Shown here: one piece after another, positions 27,679-35,939 of the stretch
Numbering within the stretch: position 1 is the first letter of the stretch
Layout of the letters: each line of letters begins with the position of its first letter
NCBI RefSeq assembly: GCF_036492425.1
Contig: NZ_AP025292.1
Span: forward strand, 1,736,001 to 1,800,000
Origin: Persicobacter psychrovividus
GTDB lineage: Bacteria; Bacteroidota; Bacteroidia; Cytophagales; Cyclobacteriaceae
Length of the DNA stretch: 64,000 bases
Direction of reading: 5' to 3'
Translations under genes and position numbers: made by a program
Notes under the pieces: model-generated
The model's database searches: none
Told to the model about the DNA's origin: nothing
What the model saw: only the letters and a program-made list of their open reading frames with translations

Positions 27679-29334
27679 CTACCCTACTTCATTCATCAAT
27701 TGGCACAGATCGACATCCGCCCCAGAGACGCCAAGTTTTTTCCGCAAACGAAACCGTGCCATATCAATCGATTTTGGCGACTGGTGTGTAATGGCTGATA
27801 TATCCTTAGAGCTCATGTTCAATTTCAGGAATGCGCATAACTTTCGTTCGTTATTACTCAGGTCTGGATATTTCCTCGCCAGATCTTCATAAAAGCCCAC
27901 GTGCACCTGCTGAAAGTGCACCTCGAAAGATTGCCACAGGTCATCGCTGCTTGAGGACTGCAACTGATAGATAATATTCCGAATTTCTTTCTGCTCCACC
28001 TTATTGGCCTTTCGCTGAAGTTGAAGCAAGTCCTCAGAAACCTTATTGATCAGTTCATTTTTTTGCAGCAGGTTCATCACATTGGTCGTCAGCTCTTTAT
28101 TTTTGTGCTCAATATCCTGCAACAATTTCTGGTTGTTTTCTTCCGCTTGCTGATGAAGCCAATCGGAATGTTCTTTATCAAGCAAAGCCAATTTGGTTTT
28201 TTTCCGCTGATATAAATAGAGCACCAGCATTAAAGCCAAAACAAGCACAATAATTACGCCCCCAAAATAAAGTCGATACAAATAGGCCTGATGTGCAGCT
28301 GCGGTGGCCTGCTGCTGTTGCCTGAATTCATATTCCTGAACCAGGGCATTGATTTTCTGACTCCGCTCATCGCCTTTAATTTGGGCATCGAGCTCATTAA
28401 ACCTGGTCAGCTGATGAAAAGCTTCCTCATAATTCCCCTGAGCGGCGGCAATGTCCACCCACTCGTCGTAAATGGCCCGCATTTCATATTTCATCCCCAA
28501 AGATTCACTGATTTGCTGCGCTTCCTTGAGGCATTCAAAAGCCTTGGACTCTTCCCCTCGCTGAAGGTAACAATGGCCCAAAATCAGTAAGGTGGTCGGC
28601 AATGTAAAGAGCTGCCCCTGTTCCCGTTTAATTTTTAGCGCATCATTGAGGTATTCGAAAGCTTTGTCATAATCGCCAAGCGTTACATAATGATTGCCAA
28701 TATTGTGCAAATTATTGGCCAGCAACAGGTGAAAATCATTCGTTCGGGAAATGGAGGCTGATTTCTCATAACTGGCCAGTGCATCTTCCGCTTTACCCTG
28801 CCCCCGCAAAGAAGCCCCGAGATTAAGATACAGTTTGGCGAGCATTTCAAGGTTCACCCCATCTTCGGCACTTTTGAGCAATTGAATCGCCTCATGAAAA
28901 AAGGGTTCCGCTTTCTGTGAAGCGCCGAGTCGTTCATAAACAAGACCAAGGTTATTATTGACGATCGAACTGAAATAGGTGGAGGTATCTGCATGGAGCT
29001 CAAAGTAATTTCTCGACCTCAGGTAATAATCCGCCGCAAGACGATAGTTTCCTTCGTGAAATTGCAGCGTACCGAGGGTCAGGTTCAATTTTGCTTTTAC
29101 AAAAAGGTCATCGATATGCTCGGTGAGTTGCTGTGCTTCACCCGCAAAAAAATTTGCCCTGCTGATATTTGTCCTGCGAAACTGCTCAATCAGATCGATA
29201 TAGATGGCCGCTTTCTCGCTGTCGGTTTTCACCAGCTCCAATTGGGTTTGGAGGCTATCCACATCAAGGTTTTTAGGGGCTCCAAAAACAGCTGCAGGCA
29301 GAAGGCAACAGGAAAGAAGAAGGATCAGTCGCAT
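27679..29334 (-). CDS. TPR sensor with LuxR-type DNA-binding domain
   Basis: A 551-residue Bacteroidota-style regulator: signal peptide or anchor (MRLILLLSCCLLPAAVFG), about six TPR repeats (residues 40-330, for example LANNLHNIGNHYVTLGDYDKAFEYLNDAL), one transmembrane helix near 350-370 (YFGGVIIVLVLALMLVLYLY), a coiled coil, and a C-terminal helix-turn-helix of the LuxR type (LSNNERKLCAFLKLNMSSKDISAI, then KSIDMARFRLRKKLGV). The TPRs would be periplasmic and the DNA-binding domain cytoplasmic. The start at 29334 was chosen because the longer frame (29394) adds 20 residues before the signal peptide. The ligand and target genes are unknown. It is the only gene between the group II intron and the protease region. 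Confidence 0.9.
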   Translation of the reverse strand: MRLILLLSCCLLPAAVFGAPKNLDVDSLQTQLELVKTDSEKAAIYIDLIEQFRRTNISRANFFAGEAQQLTEHIDDLFVKAKLNLTLGTLQFHEGNYRLAADYYLRSRNYFELHADTSTYFSSIVNNNLGLVYERLGASQKAEPFFHEAIQLLKSAEDGVNLEMLAKLYLNLGASLRGQGKAEDALASYEKSASISRTNDFHLLLANNLHNIGNHYVTLGDYDKAFEYLNDALKIKREQGQLFTLPTTLLILGHCYLQRGEESKAFECLKEAQQISESLGMKYEMRAIYDEWVDIAAAQGNYEEAFHQLTRFNELDAQIKGDERSQKINALVQEYEFRQQQQATAAAHQAYLYRLYFGGVIIVLVLALMLVLYLYQRKKTKLALLDKEHSDWLHQQAEENNQKLLQDIEHKNKELTTNVMNLLQKNELINKVSEDLLQLQRKANKVEQKEIRNIIYQLQSSSSDDLWQSFEVHFQQVHVGFYEDLARKYPDLSNNERKLCAFLKLNMSSKDISAITHQSPKSIDMARFRLRKKLGVSGADVDLCQLMNEVG

Positions 29335-29434
29335 AAGGTTAATGAAATAATATTGGGCAAAAGTGGGTATATAAAGAATAATACCACAATACAAACATTA
29401 AATAACCTCTTTTTTAGCTGAAATAAAAGCAAAA

Positions 29435-30084
29435 ATCGGGTAGATGGCTGGTGAAAGAAAATTTCCTCTTTCACCAGTACACCTCCCACACCACCCTGCA
29501 TACGGATCCGTACAGGGCGGTTTCTTGTCTTGAAATTATTAACCTCAATGACTTTCATTTCCTGTCGTTATCTTTCGGCATAAACACTCTTACCTATTTT
29601 CGGATTCCGTCCTATCTTCCAGTAAGGAGTCCCTTTCGGGCATCTGCTATCATCTGCTTTACAGTAACTTTCAGTTGAAAATCTGACAAGATTCAGTCCT
29701 TCCATAGATTGTGAGACCTCTGTAGTTCTTACAGCTCATTGCCTCTATGTACTATGACCTCTGCTGACTTCTCGCAATAAACCTTTTTCGACCAGGTATT
29801 ACTGTCTGCGAGACCTCCCGCGGTAAGACGACTTAACTTTCTCTCCATCTACCTGCACCATTTACAGCATTGCCTTCCGAGTAGTTTTGGACTTCGTTTT
29901 GTTTGGCAAACTTATCCAGACAACACTGCCTCATGATGTTCGTGTCCCTCAGGCCAGAGATTTGCATACAGCTTCCTTCAGATTATACCTCACGGTAAAC
30001 ACCCTTGCCTTCTGCTATGTGGTTGGCACTACTAACCCCCACTACGGACTTGCACCGATTAGTTAATCGCCATGCACGGCGCAC
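29435..30084 (-). mobile_element. ORF-less group II intron
   Basis: On the minus strand a 650-base unit begins with GTGCGCC (5' end at 30084) and ends with CTACCCGAT (3' end at 29435), fitting group II GUGYG...AY boundaries. The 5' part has the domain-I sequences typical of bacterial introns (GGTGCAAGTCC, then AAGGCAAGGGTGT, CGTGAGG and AATCTGAAGGAAGC). The 3' part has a domain V hairpin (29490-29522), with a 2-base bulge, and a domain VI hairpin with a perfect 10-bp stem (29448-29457 with 29468-29477). Intact relatives carry a reverse transcriptase/maturase gene of about 1.5-2 kb in domain IV. Here only about 200 unrelated-looking bases remain, so splicing or mobility would need a maturase from elsewhere. 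It sits directly after a terminator T-run and disrupts no gene. Confidence 0.88.
29490..29522 (-). ncRNA. Group II intron domain V
   Basis: CCCTG pairs with CAGGG and TACG with CGTA around a GATC tetraloop. A TG bulge lies on the 3' side of the stem, as in catalytic domain V. The outer ACCGCC/GGTGGT halves close the stem. Confidence 0.8.
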
Positions 30085-30085
30085 C

Positions 30086-30120
30086 AAAAAAAGCTAAGCA
30101 GGAAATCCCCACTTAGCTTT
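30086..30120 (-). terminator. Terminator of the GH31 gene, intron insertion site
   Basis: On the minus strand AAAGCTAAG and CTTAGCTT (forward 30112-30120 and 30091-30098) form the stem, followed by a T-run that is abutted by the intron's first base at 30084. Confidence 0.85.
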
Positions 30121-30154
30121 ATTATTCATTGATTGTCTGCAATTTACATTGATG

Positions 30155-32563
30155 CTATTTCACAGCAATCACTACTTTATCTTTCAAAACTACTTTAACG
30201 AACAACTGACCAGTTGATTCATTAAAGAAGGCACCACCCTTGTCTTGCCATTTTTGTTCAGACTTTTGAACCTTCACTTTTTGGCCGTTGACCATCACTT
30301 TTTTGTGGTTTGGTGCATGGTGAACAAGCACGGTAATGGCTCTTTCTGATGGGGCATTTTCAAATCCTTTTCCTGTTTTTTCTACGGCAATGGTCAATCC
30401 CTTCTCGTTGGTATTGGCCTCAAATTTCAACAGGTCAAAGTTTCCTTTTTCAAGTGCATCTTTGCTGTGGCCGTCGTCATCATACATTTGGCCTTTCGCT
30501 TCTTTCACCGAAGCATCGGCATAATAATGCAAGGTCAAATCTTTGGTGGAATACTCCTTGGTGGTTTGGTAAACTGGTGCCATCGGAATGAAAGCACCCG
30601 CTTTTACCATTACAGGCAAATGCTTAATATCAGACTTGATCGTTACCTCTTTTCCTCCTTCATAAACTTTGTCGTTATGGAAATCAATCCACTGATGACC
30701 TTTTGGCAAGTAGAACGTTTTACTTGTCGCCCCTTTTTCTTTCACTGGCGCTACCAAGAAATCATCTCCCCACATGTAAGCGTCGGTGTAGTCAATTAGC
30801 TGATCGTTATCTTCTTCAAAAAACAACGGACGCATCAACGGCATTCCCGTAGTGGTGTTTTCGTAGGCAAGTGTGTAGTTATAAGGCATCATTTCATAAC
30901 GCAGGCGAATGAAATCACGGGCGATAGACATGGTTTCTTTGTCCCAGTACACTGGCTCAGCAGGCACTTCTTCCTGTGCGTGTGTGCGGTAGATTGGGTT
31001 GAACACACCATAGGACAACCATCTCAAATACAATTCTGCATCTTTAGTAGTACCCGCAAAACCACCCAAATCAGAGGACATATATGCCGCACCTTGCAAT
31101 CCCATACTCAAGGAAATCTCTACCTGAGGATACAAGCCACCCCAGGAACGGGAAACATCTCCCGACCAAGGCACCATGCCGTAACGCTGTGAACCTACAA
31201 AACCTGAACGCATCAGAATCAACGGACGCGTATTTGGAAAATCTTTGGCAAAACCATCATAGATCATTTTTGCCCACTCATGACCATATACATTGTGTAC
31301 CTCGTCAGCAGAACCATTCACGTGCTGCAAAGCCGAAGGGTGAACTTCTGGCTCGCCCAAATCGCCCCACCAGCCGCCAACTCCGCTTTCGGTATGGTGC
31401 TTATAAATTTTCCAGAACCAGTCTTGTGCCTTTGGCTTGAAAATATCAATCAGGCCTGTATTGCCGAAAAAGAAATCAAATTTGAATGCACTGCCAAGGC
31501 TGTCGGTGCCCAACACTTTATTTTCGACCGCACTGTCCCAGGTTTTACAACCGTTCAGAATAAATGGCTCAGTAATTAGAATCGTTTTTACCCCCTGCTC
31601 ATTTAAATTGGCCATCATTTTTTCTGGCTGAGGGAAGTTAGGTTTGTACCAGTCCAGGTTGCCCATGTGGCCTTTCAAATCTGGCCCCTGCCAGTAAAGG
31701 TCAATCACGATTCCATCCAATGGGATGCTGTCCTGTTGGTATTTGGCAACGGTAGTCTCTACTTCTTCCTGCGTATGGTAGCCCATACGCGAGGCAATAT
31801 TCCCCAGCGTCCAACGTGCAGGTAATGGATTGCGCCCAGTCAAAGCGGTGAAATTATTCATCAGCGTTGGGTAATCGTGTCCGCTGACCACAAAGTAAGA
31901 CATATTCCCACTCACGGCTTCAAAAGACATCACCTCTTTATCCGTCGCGCCAAGGTCCATAAATCCTTTGGCACCATTGTCAAAAATCAGCGCGTATTTG
32001 TTCGTCGATACCAACATAGGCATCGAGTAGTACATTAAATCTGCATGTTTTTCATAACCATAAGAGGCTTTATTATACAGCTCCAAACGGTGTCCACGAC
32101 GATTCATGCCCAACACTCGTTCACCTCCACCAATCAATTGCTCTTGTGGCTGAAGCTTGAAACGAAATCCACTCACAGAATCCGCATCAAAAAAGCCCTG
32201 CTCTTCTGCAAGGAAAACTTTGTTTCCGTTGGCATAAGACACCTGAAAAGGGGATTTCTGAATTAAAACCTCCATATCTGGTAAGGAATAAATCAACCGA
32301 TTAGGTTCTTCCTTCACTTTACTTTCAACCTTTTCTGCGCCATGAGCTGCCGCATAAGATGGAAACGGCAACGCTTTACCCTTTTCCAGAAAATCAACTT
32401 TCACCGTATGATGACCATAAGGCGTGATGACCATTTTGCCGTCATTGGTTTTTATTTCAAGGTGATCAGGAAAATATTGATAACTCTTAAACATTCTTTG
32501 CGCAAATGCAGAATCTGCGAAAATGCTGCAAAACAATAGTACTATAGATATTTTTCTTAACAT
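30155..32563 (-). CDS. GH31 family alpha-glycosidase, secreted
   Basis: An 802-residue retaining alpha-glycosidase (alpha-glucosidase or alpha-xylosidase type) with a signal peptide (MLRKISIVLLFCSIFADSAFAQ), so it acts in the periplasm or outside. The nucleophile is Asp401 in GGWWGDLGEPE and the acid/base is Asp469 in WSGDVSRSW. Before them come the N-terminal beta-sandwich and the motif PARWTLGN at the start of the barrel. The C-terminal beta-domains include DDDGHSKDA. Length is normal. The gene is monocistronic: a terminator follows 35 bases after the stop, then the intron. The exact substrate cannot be read from the motifs. Confidence 0.93.
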   Translation of the reverse strand: MLRKISIVLLFCSIFADSAFAQRMFKSYQYFPDHLEIKTNDGKMVITPYGHHTVKVDFLEKGKALPFPSYAAAHGAEKVESKVKEEPNRLIYSLPDMEVLIQKSPFQVSYANGNKVFLAEEQGFFDADSVSGFRFKLQPQEQLIGGGERVLGMNRRGHRLELYNKASYGYEKHADLMYYSMPMLVSTNKYALIFDNGAKGFMDLGATDKEVMSFEAVSGNMSYFVVSGHDYPTLMNNFTALTGRNPLPARWTLGNIASRMGYHTQEEVETTVAKYQQDSIPLDGIVIDLYWQGPDLKGHMGNLDWYKPNFPQPEKMMANLNEQGVKTILITEPFILNGCKTWDSAVENKVLGTDSLGSAFKFDFFFGNTGLIDIFKPKAQDWFWKIYKHHTESGVGGWWGDLGEPEVHPSALQHVNGSADEVHNVYGHEWAKMIYDGFAKDFPNTRPLILMRSGFVGSQRYGMVPWSGDVSRSWGGLYPQVEISLSMGLQGAAYMSSDLGGFAGTTKDAELYLRWLSYGVFNPIYRTHAQEEVPAEPVYWDKETMSIARDFIRLRYEMMPYNYTLAYENTTTGMPLMRPLFFEEDNDQLIDYTDAYMWGDDFLVAPVKEKGATSKTFYLPKGHQWIDFHNDKVYEGGKEVTIKSDIKHLPVMVKAGAFIPMAPVYQTTKEYSTKDLTLHYYADASVKEAKGQMYDDDGHSKDALEKGNFDLLKFEANTNEKGLTIAVEKTGKGFENAPSERAITVLVHHAPNHKKVMVNGQKVKVQKSEQKWQDKGGAFFNESTGQLFVKVVLKDKVVIAVK

Positions 32564-32770
32564 ACGGAGAGTTGTTTGGTCAAAAAGATATTCAAACCTG
32601 CTTTTGATTTATGAAATTTGCAATTTAAGACACATAAATTCATCGGAATTTTTCAGCAATCGTTTTCCGTAGATCATTTTTATACGCTTTGGCTAAAAAT
32701 TAATCGGAATTAATTATTCAATTAAACTATATTGCGGCATGAAATATCATCACATCTAATTATTTGTTTT

Positions 32771-34147
32771 ATGAAGGAGGAATTTTTAATCGAATCTTTG
32801 GCTACTACCATTGATGTACTGCCTCTACCCACCATCATATATCAACCTGAAAATAATAAAATACAGCTGTGCAACCAAAGTGCCTCCGAGCTGCTTGACG
32901 ATGGTCTGAGCGACTATTTTGAGCAGGAGTTACCTGTATTATTTACAAAAATTAACCAGAATAGTCAATTATCAGAAGGTACACATACCGTTAATTTTAA
33001 TCGTAAACCACCATTTACGCATATATATATTAAGTATAAGTGTATTTCTGACCATCTGTTTTGCTTACAGTTCACCCCCATTACATCACAATCCTGTGTG
33101 CAGGAGGAGAAGCAACTACTGGAAAGCAACATAAAAAGCATTATTGAAAGTACGCAGGATATCATTTTTTCTTTAGATAATAACTTTTGTTATACTGAAT
33201 TTAACAGAAATCATTATCTGACAATGAAGAAAATTTATGGTAAGGATATCGAAATTGGAGAAAATATCCTTAGCTATATGCGGGTGAATGGCGACCATAT
33301 TAAGGCTCAAACAGACATTCAAAGATCGTTGGATGGTGAACAGTATAGTGTGGTTCAGGTCTATGGCGACCAAAAATATGAAAGAACCTATTTTGAAGCG
33401 AGTTACAACCCGATTTACAACAATGGTGAAATTGTCGGTTGCTCTGTTTTTGTCAAAGACATTTCCGACAATATCCACACCCAGGAAAAACTTCAGGAAC
33501 TGAACGATAGCCTTTCCAAGCAAAATGAACAGCTGCGGAAGTACCAGTTCATCAACTCTCACCAAGTACGGGCAAAGCTGAGCAGTATTATTGGCCTGGT
33601 ACAGATTATGCTTGAAGATCAGCCTGAAGATGAAAATGTCAACCTTTTATTTCAGAGTGCACAGGGACTTGATGACCATATTCATGAGCTGAACGACCTG
33701 CTGAACAAAGAGCGGAAGCCTTTTCAGTTTAAGGACCTGCACATGAATGCGCTGACCAACATCTGGATGATTGATGACGATGCCCTGCACCATAAAATAT
33801 CTACCAAAATGGTGGAGCTTTATAATCCTGAGCTCAGCATCACGTCGTTTTTCAGTGCCAAAGAAGCATTGAAACAACTTCATGACCGTGCCGAACTCCC
33901 CGATTTGATTGTCCTGGATTTAAACATGCCAGGAATGAACGGCTGGGAGTTTTTAGTACACTATGAGCAGCTGGCCTTTGCCATCCCAATTCATATTCTG
34001 ACTTCGTCGATTGATTTTGAAGATAAAATTCGGTCGACAAATTTCGCTTGCGTCAAGGGATTTACCTCCAAGCCACTGAATATGGATAACCTGCAAGAGA
34101 TTTTGGCCATAAACGCCGAGGAATCATTAACAAATATTATTCCCTGA
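32771..34147 (+). CDS. PAS-DHp-receiver protein lacking an ATPase domain
   Basis: A 458-residue protein. Residues 1-105 and 115-235 are two PAS-like regions (second: IIESTQDIIFSLDNNFCYTE). Residues 240-315 are a helical hairpin with an H-box-like segment INSHQVRAKLSSIIG (His264). Residues 328-450 are a receiver domain with the acid pocket DDD (335-337), phosphoacceptor Asp383 (VLDLNMPG), Thr411 and Lys434. No HATPase motif separates the DHp and receiver. It may pass phosphate between His264 and Asp383, or take it from another kinase. The start at 32771 is preferred because the 13 residues upstream (from 32732) look like untranslated sequence. It is monocistronic, with a strong terminator downstream. 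Confidence 0.87.
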   Translation: MKEEFLIESLATTIDVLPLPTIIYQPENNKIQLCNQSASELLDDGLSDYFEQELPVLFTKINQNSQLSEGTHTVNFNRKPPFTHIYIKYKCISDHLFCLQFTPITSQSCVQEEKQLLESNIKSIIESTQDIIFSLDNNFCYTEFNRNHYLTMKKIYGKDIEIGENILSYMRVNGDHIKAQTDIQRSLDGEQYSVVQVYGDQKYERTYFEASYNPIYNNGEIVGCSVFVKDISDNIHTQEKLQELNDSLSKQNEQLRKYQFINSHQVRAKLSSIIGLVQIMLEDQPEDENVNLLFQSAQGLDDHIHELNDLLNKERKPFQFKDLHMNALTNIWMIDDDALHHKISTKMVELYNPELSITSFFSAKEALKQLHDRAELPDLIVLDLNMPGMNGWEFLVHYEQLAFAIPIHILTSSIDFEDKIRSTNFACVKGFTSKPLNMDNLQEILAINAEESLTNIIP

Positions 34148-34162
34148 TCGGAAATCGCCATC

Positions 34163-34207
34163 AAAAAAGAGGCTGCAGAAGTTATCCCTTCCGCAGCCTC
34201 TTTTTTT
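34163..34207 (+). terminator. Rho-independent terminator
   Basis: A long stem (AAAAAAGAGGCTGC with GCAGCCTCTTTTTT) ends the PAS-DHp-REC transcript. The A-run on its left allows use in both directions, including for pyrB. Confidence 0.9.
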
Positions 34208-34298
34208 ATAAGTCAGTGCTTATTTCATATTCAATGCTATTCATTAGAGCGTGTTAAATTTCACCAACCTGCTCCAAATTTAAGCTTTAATCACGCTA

Positions 34299-35222
34299 TT
34301 AAGTTCTTCCTGCCAACAGATACAGCACAGCCATACGAACCGCTACGCCATTTTCTACCTGATCAAGAATGATCGCCGCATCAGAATCTGCCACGTCAGA
34401 GTTTAACTCTACCCCACGGTTAATTGGCCCTGGATGCATAATTAAAATTTCCTTGTCCAAAGAATCCAGCAAGCGTTTGTTAATGCCAAAAAACTGAGAA
34501 TATTCCCGCAGCGAAGGGAAGTATTTCAATTGCTGACGCTCAAGCTGAATACGAAGTACATTGGCCACATCGCACCATTGCAAGGCTTTACGAAGATCAA
34601 GTTCAACTTTCACCCCCAATTCCTGCACATATTTTGGCAACAATGTTTTGGGTCCGCAGACCATCACTTCCGCACCCAATTTTTTTAAGGCAAAGATATT
34701 CGACAACGCCACCCTTGAATGAACGATGTCACCAAAAAGGCAAACCTTCTTGCCTGCAACATCACCAAATTTTTCACGAATCGAGAAGGTATCCAACAAT
34801 GCCTGAGTGGGGTGCTCGTGGGTTCCATCTCCAGCATTGACAATATTGGCGTCGATGTGTCTTGACAAGAAATGGGGCGCTCCAGCGCTCGAATGGCGCA
34901 TCACGACCATATCCACTTTCATGGCCAAAATATTGTTCACCGTATCAACAAGGGTCTCACCTTTTTTCACTGAGCTGTTTCCTGCTGAAAAATTCACAAC
35001 ATCAGCACTCAGTCGTTTTTCTGCCAACTCAAAGGAGAGTCGTGTACGGGTGGAATTTTCAAAGAAAATATTGGCAATGGTAATATCTCGCAAGGAGGGC
35101 ACCTTTTTTATGGGGCGGTTAATTACCTCCTTAAACTGATCGGCGGTCTGATAAATCAAGTGTAAATCCTCGGGTGTCAGATCCTTAATTCCCAGAAGGT
35201 GTTTCGTACTAAGTTGTGACAT
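34299..35222 (-). CDS. pyrB: Aspartate carbamoyltransferase catalytic subunit
   Basis: Joins carbamoyl phosphate to aspartate in pyrimidine synthesis; cytoplasmic. The carbamoyl-phosphate loop is FFENSTRTRLSFE (STRTR), and the C-terminal domain has the motif HPGPINRGVE. Length is 307 residues, normal for PyrB. The start at 35222 gives MSQLSTKHLLGIKDL and overlaps the pyrR stop as TAATG, so translation is coupled. The longer frame (35255) runs back into pyrR and is rejected. No regulatory pyrI is in the window, so the enzyme is probably of the unregulated trimer type or is controlled through PyrR-linked expression. Confidence 0.96.
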   Translation of the reverse strand: MSQLSTKHLLGIKDLTPEDLHLIYQTADQFKEVINRPIKKVPSLRDITIANIFFENSTRTRLSFELAEKRLSADVVNFSAGNSSVKKGETLVDTVNNILAMKVDMVVMRHSSAGAPHFLSRHIDANIVNAGDGTHEHPTQALLDTFSIREKFGDVAGKKVCLFGDIVHSRVALSNIFALKKLGAEVMVCGPKTLLPKYVQELGVKVELDLRKALQWCDVANVLRIQLERQQLKYFPSLREYSQFFGINKRLLDSLDKEILIMHPGPINRGVELNSDVADSDAAIILDQVENGVAVRMAVLYLLAGRT

Positions 35223-35776
35223 TAATCTTGGTTTTTTTCTTTTTCCGTAAGCCAAATAGAGTCCTCGCTAAAGTTCTCTCCTTTCAATTCTACCTCTACC
35301 CGCTGAGAGGCCACCGTATTGACGTGCCTTCCCACTACGTTCGGCTCAATCGGCAAATCGCGATTGTATTTTCTATTGACCAGCACGGCAAGCTCGACGG
35401 CCTCTGGGCGCCCAAAGGTGGTCATGGCATCCAAAGCGGCGCGTACAGACCTGCCCGTATAGAGGACATCATCCACAAGGATCACCTTTTTGCCTTCAAT
35501 AAGAAATGGAACATGGGTGGTATTGGCCTGCAGGGGTTTTTCCCGACGGCGGAAATCATCACGATGGAAAGTGATATCGAGGTAGCCAAGTTTGACGGAT
35601 TTACCAATGTTATCCTCCAAACACGTCTTCAGACGTTCGGCTAAAAAAACACCACGGGGCTGAAGGGCAAGGATTACCGTATCTTCAAAATCACCGTGGT
35701 TTTCAATGAGTTGCTGAGTCATTCGCTGGATAGTAATATCCAACAATTCACTACTGAATATCTTACGTCTGTTCAT
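35222..35776 (-). CDS. pyrR: PyrR bifunctional regulator / uracil phosphoribosyltransferase
   Basis: A 184-residue type I phosphoribosyltransferase. The PRPP-binding motif is VILVDDVLYTGRSVRAALDA and the family signature RRGVFL-like block is LQPRGVFLAERL. In many bacteria PyrR binds UMP and attenuates the pyr mRNA; in Bacteroidota this is not established. The first gene of a pyrR-pyrB operon, overlapping pyrB by TAATG. The start at 35776 (MNRRKIFSSE) is chosen over 35824 because a consensus promoter lies between them, which puts the first possible transcript start just upstream of 35776. No attenuator hairpin fits between promoter and start. Confidence 0.94.
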   Translation of the reverse strand: MNRRKIFSSELLDITIQRMTQQLIENHGDFEDTVILALQPRGVFLAERLKTCLEDNIGKSVKLGYLDITFHRDDFRRREKPLQANTTHVPFLIEGKKVILVDDVLYTGRSVRAALDAMTTFGRPEAVELAVLVNRKYNRDLPIEPNVVGRHVNTVASQRVEVELKGENFSEDSIWLTEKEKNQD

Positions 35777-35784
35777 AGCGAAAG

Positions 35785-35816
35785 CAAATATAATAAGGCG
35801 ATGGCAGGAATTCAAA
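35785..35816 (-). promoter_or_regulatory. Bacteroidota-type promoter of pyrR-pyrB
   Basis: TTTG (forward CAAA at 35813-35816), 20 bases, then TATATTTG (forward 35785-35792), an exact match to the TTTG/TAnnTTTG pattern. The transcript start would fall near 35780, about four bases before the pyrR ATG. Confidence 0.6.
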
Positions 35817-35939
35817 GCCTTCACCGATTAAAGATTGGGAATTTTCGACACCCGTCCAAAAGGGCAAAAATCCCATTTTGCCCACTACACGAACCAGCAC
35901 CGCTAAAAAGCACCACCGTTCCTGCTGGCACTTCGCACT

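Noticed and set aside
29325-29558. Minus-strand frame that could be a maturase remnant
   Set aside because: It runs through the intron domain V/VI hairpins and shows no reverse transcriptase motif.
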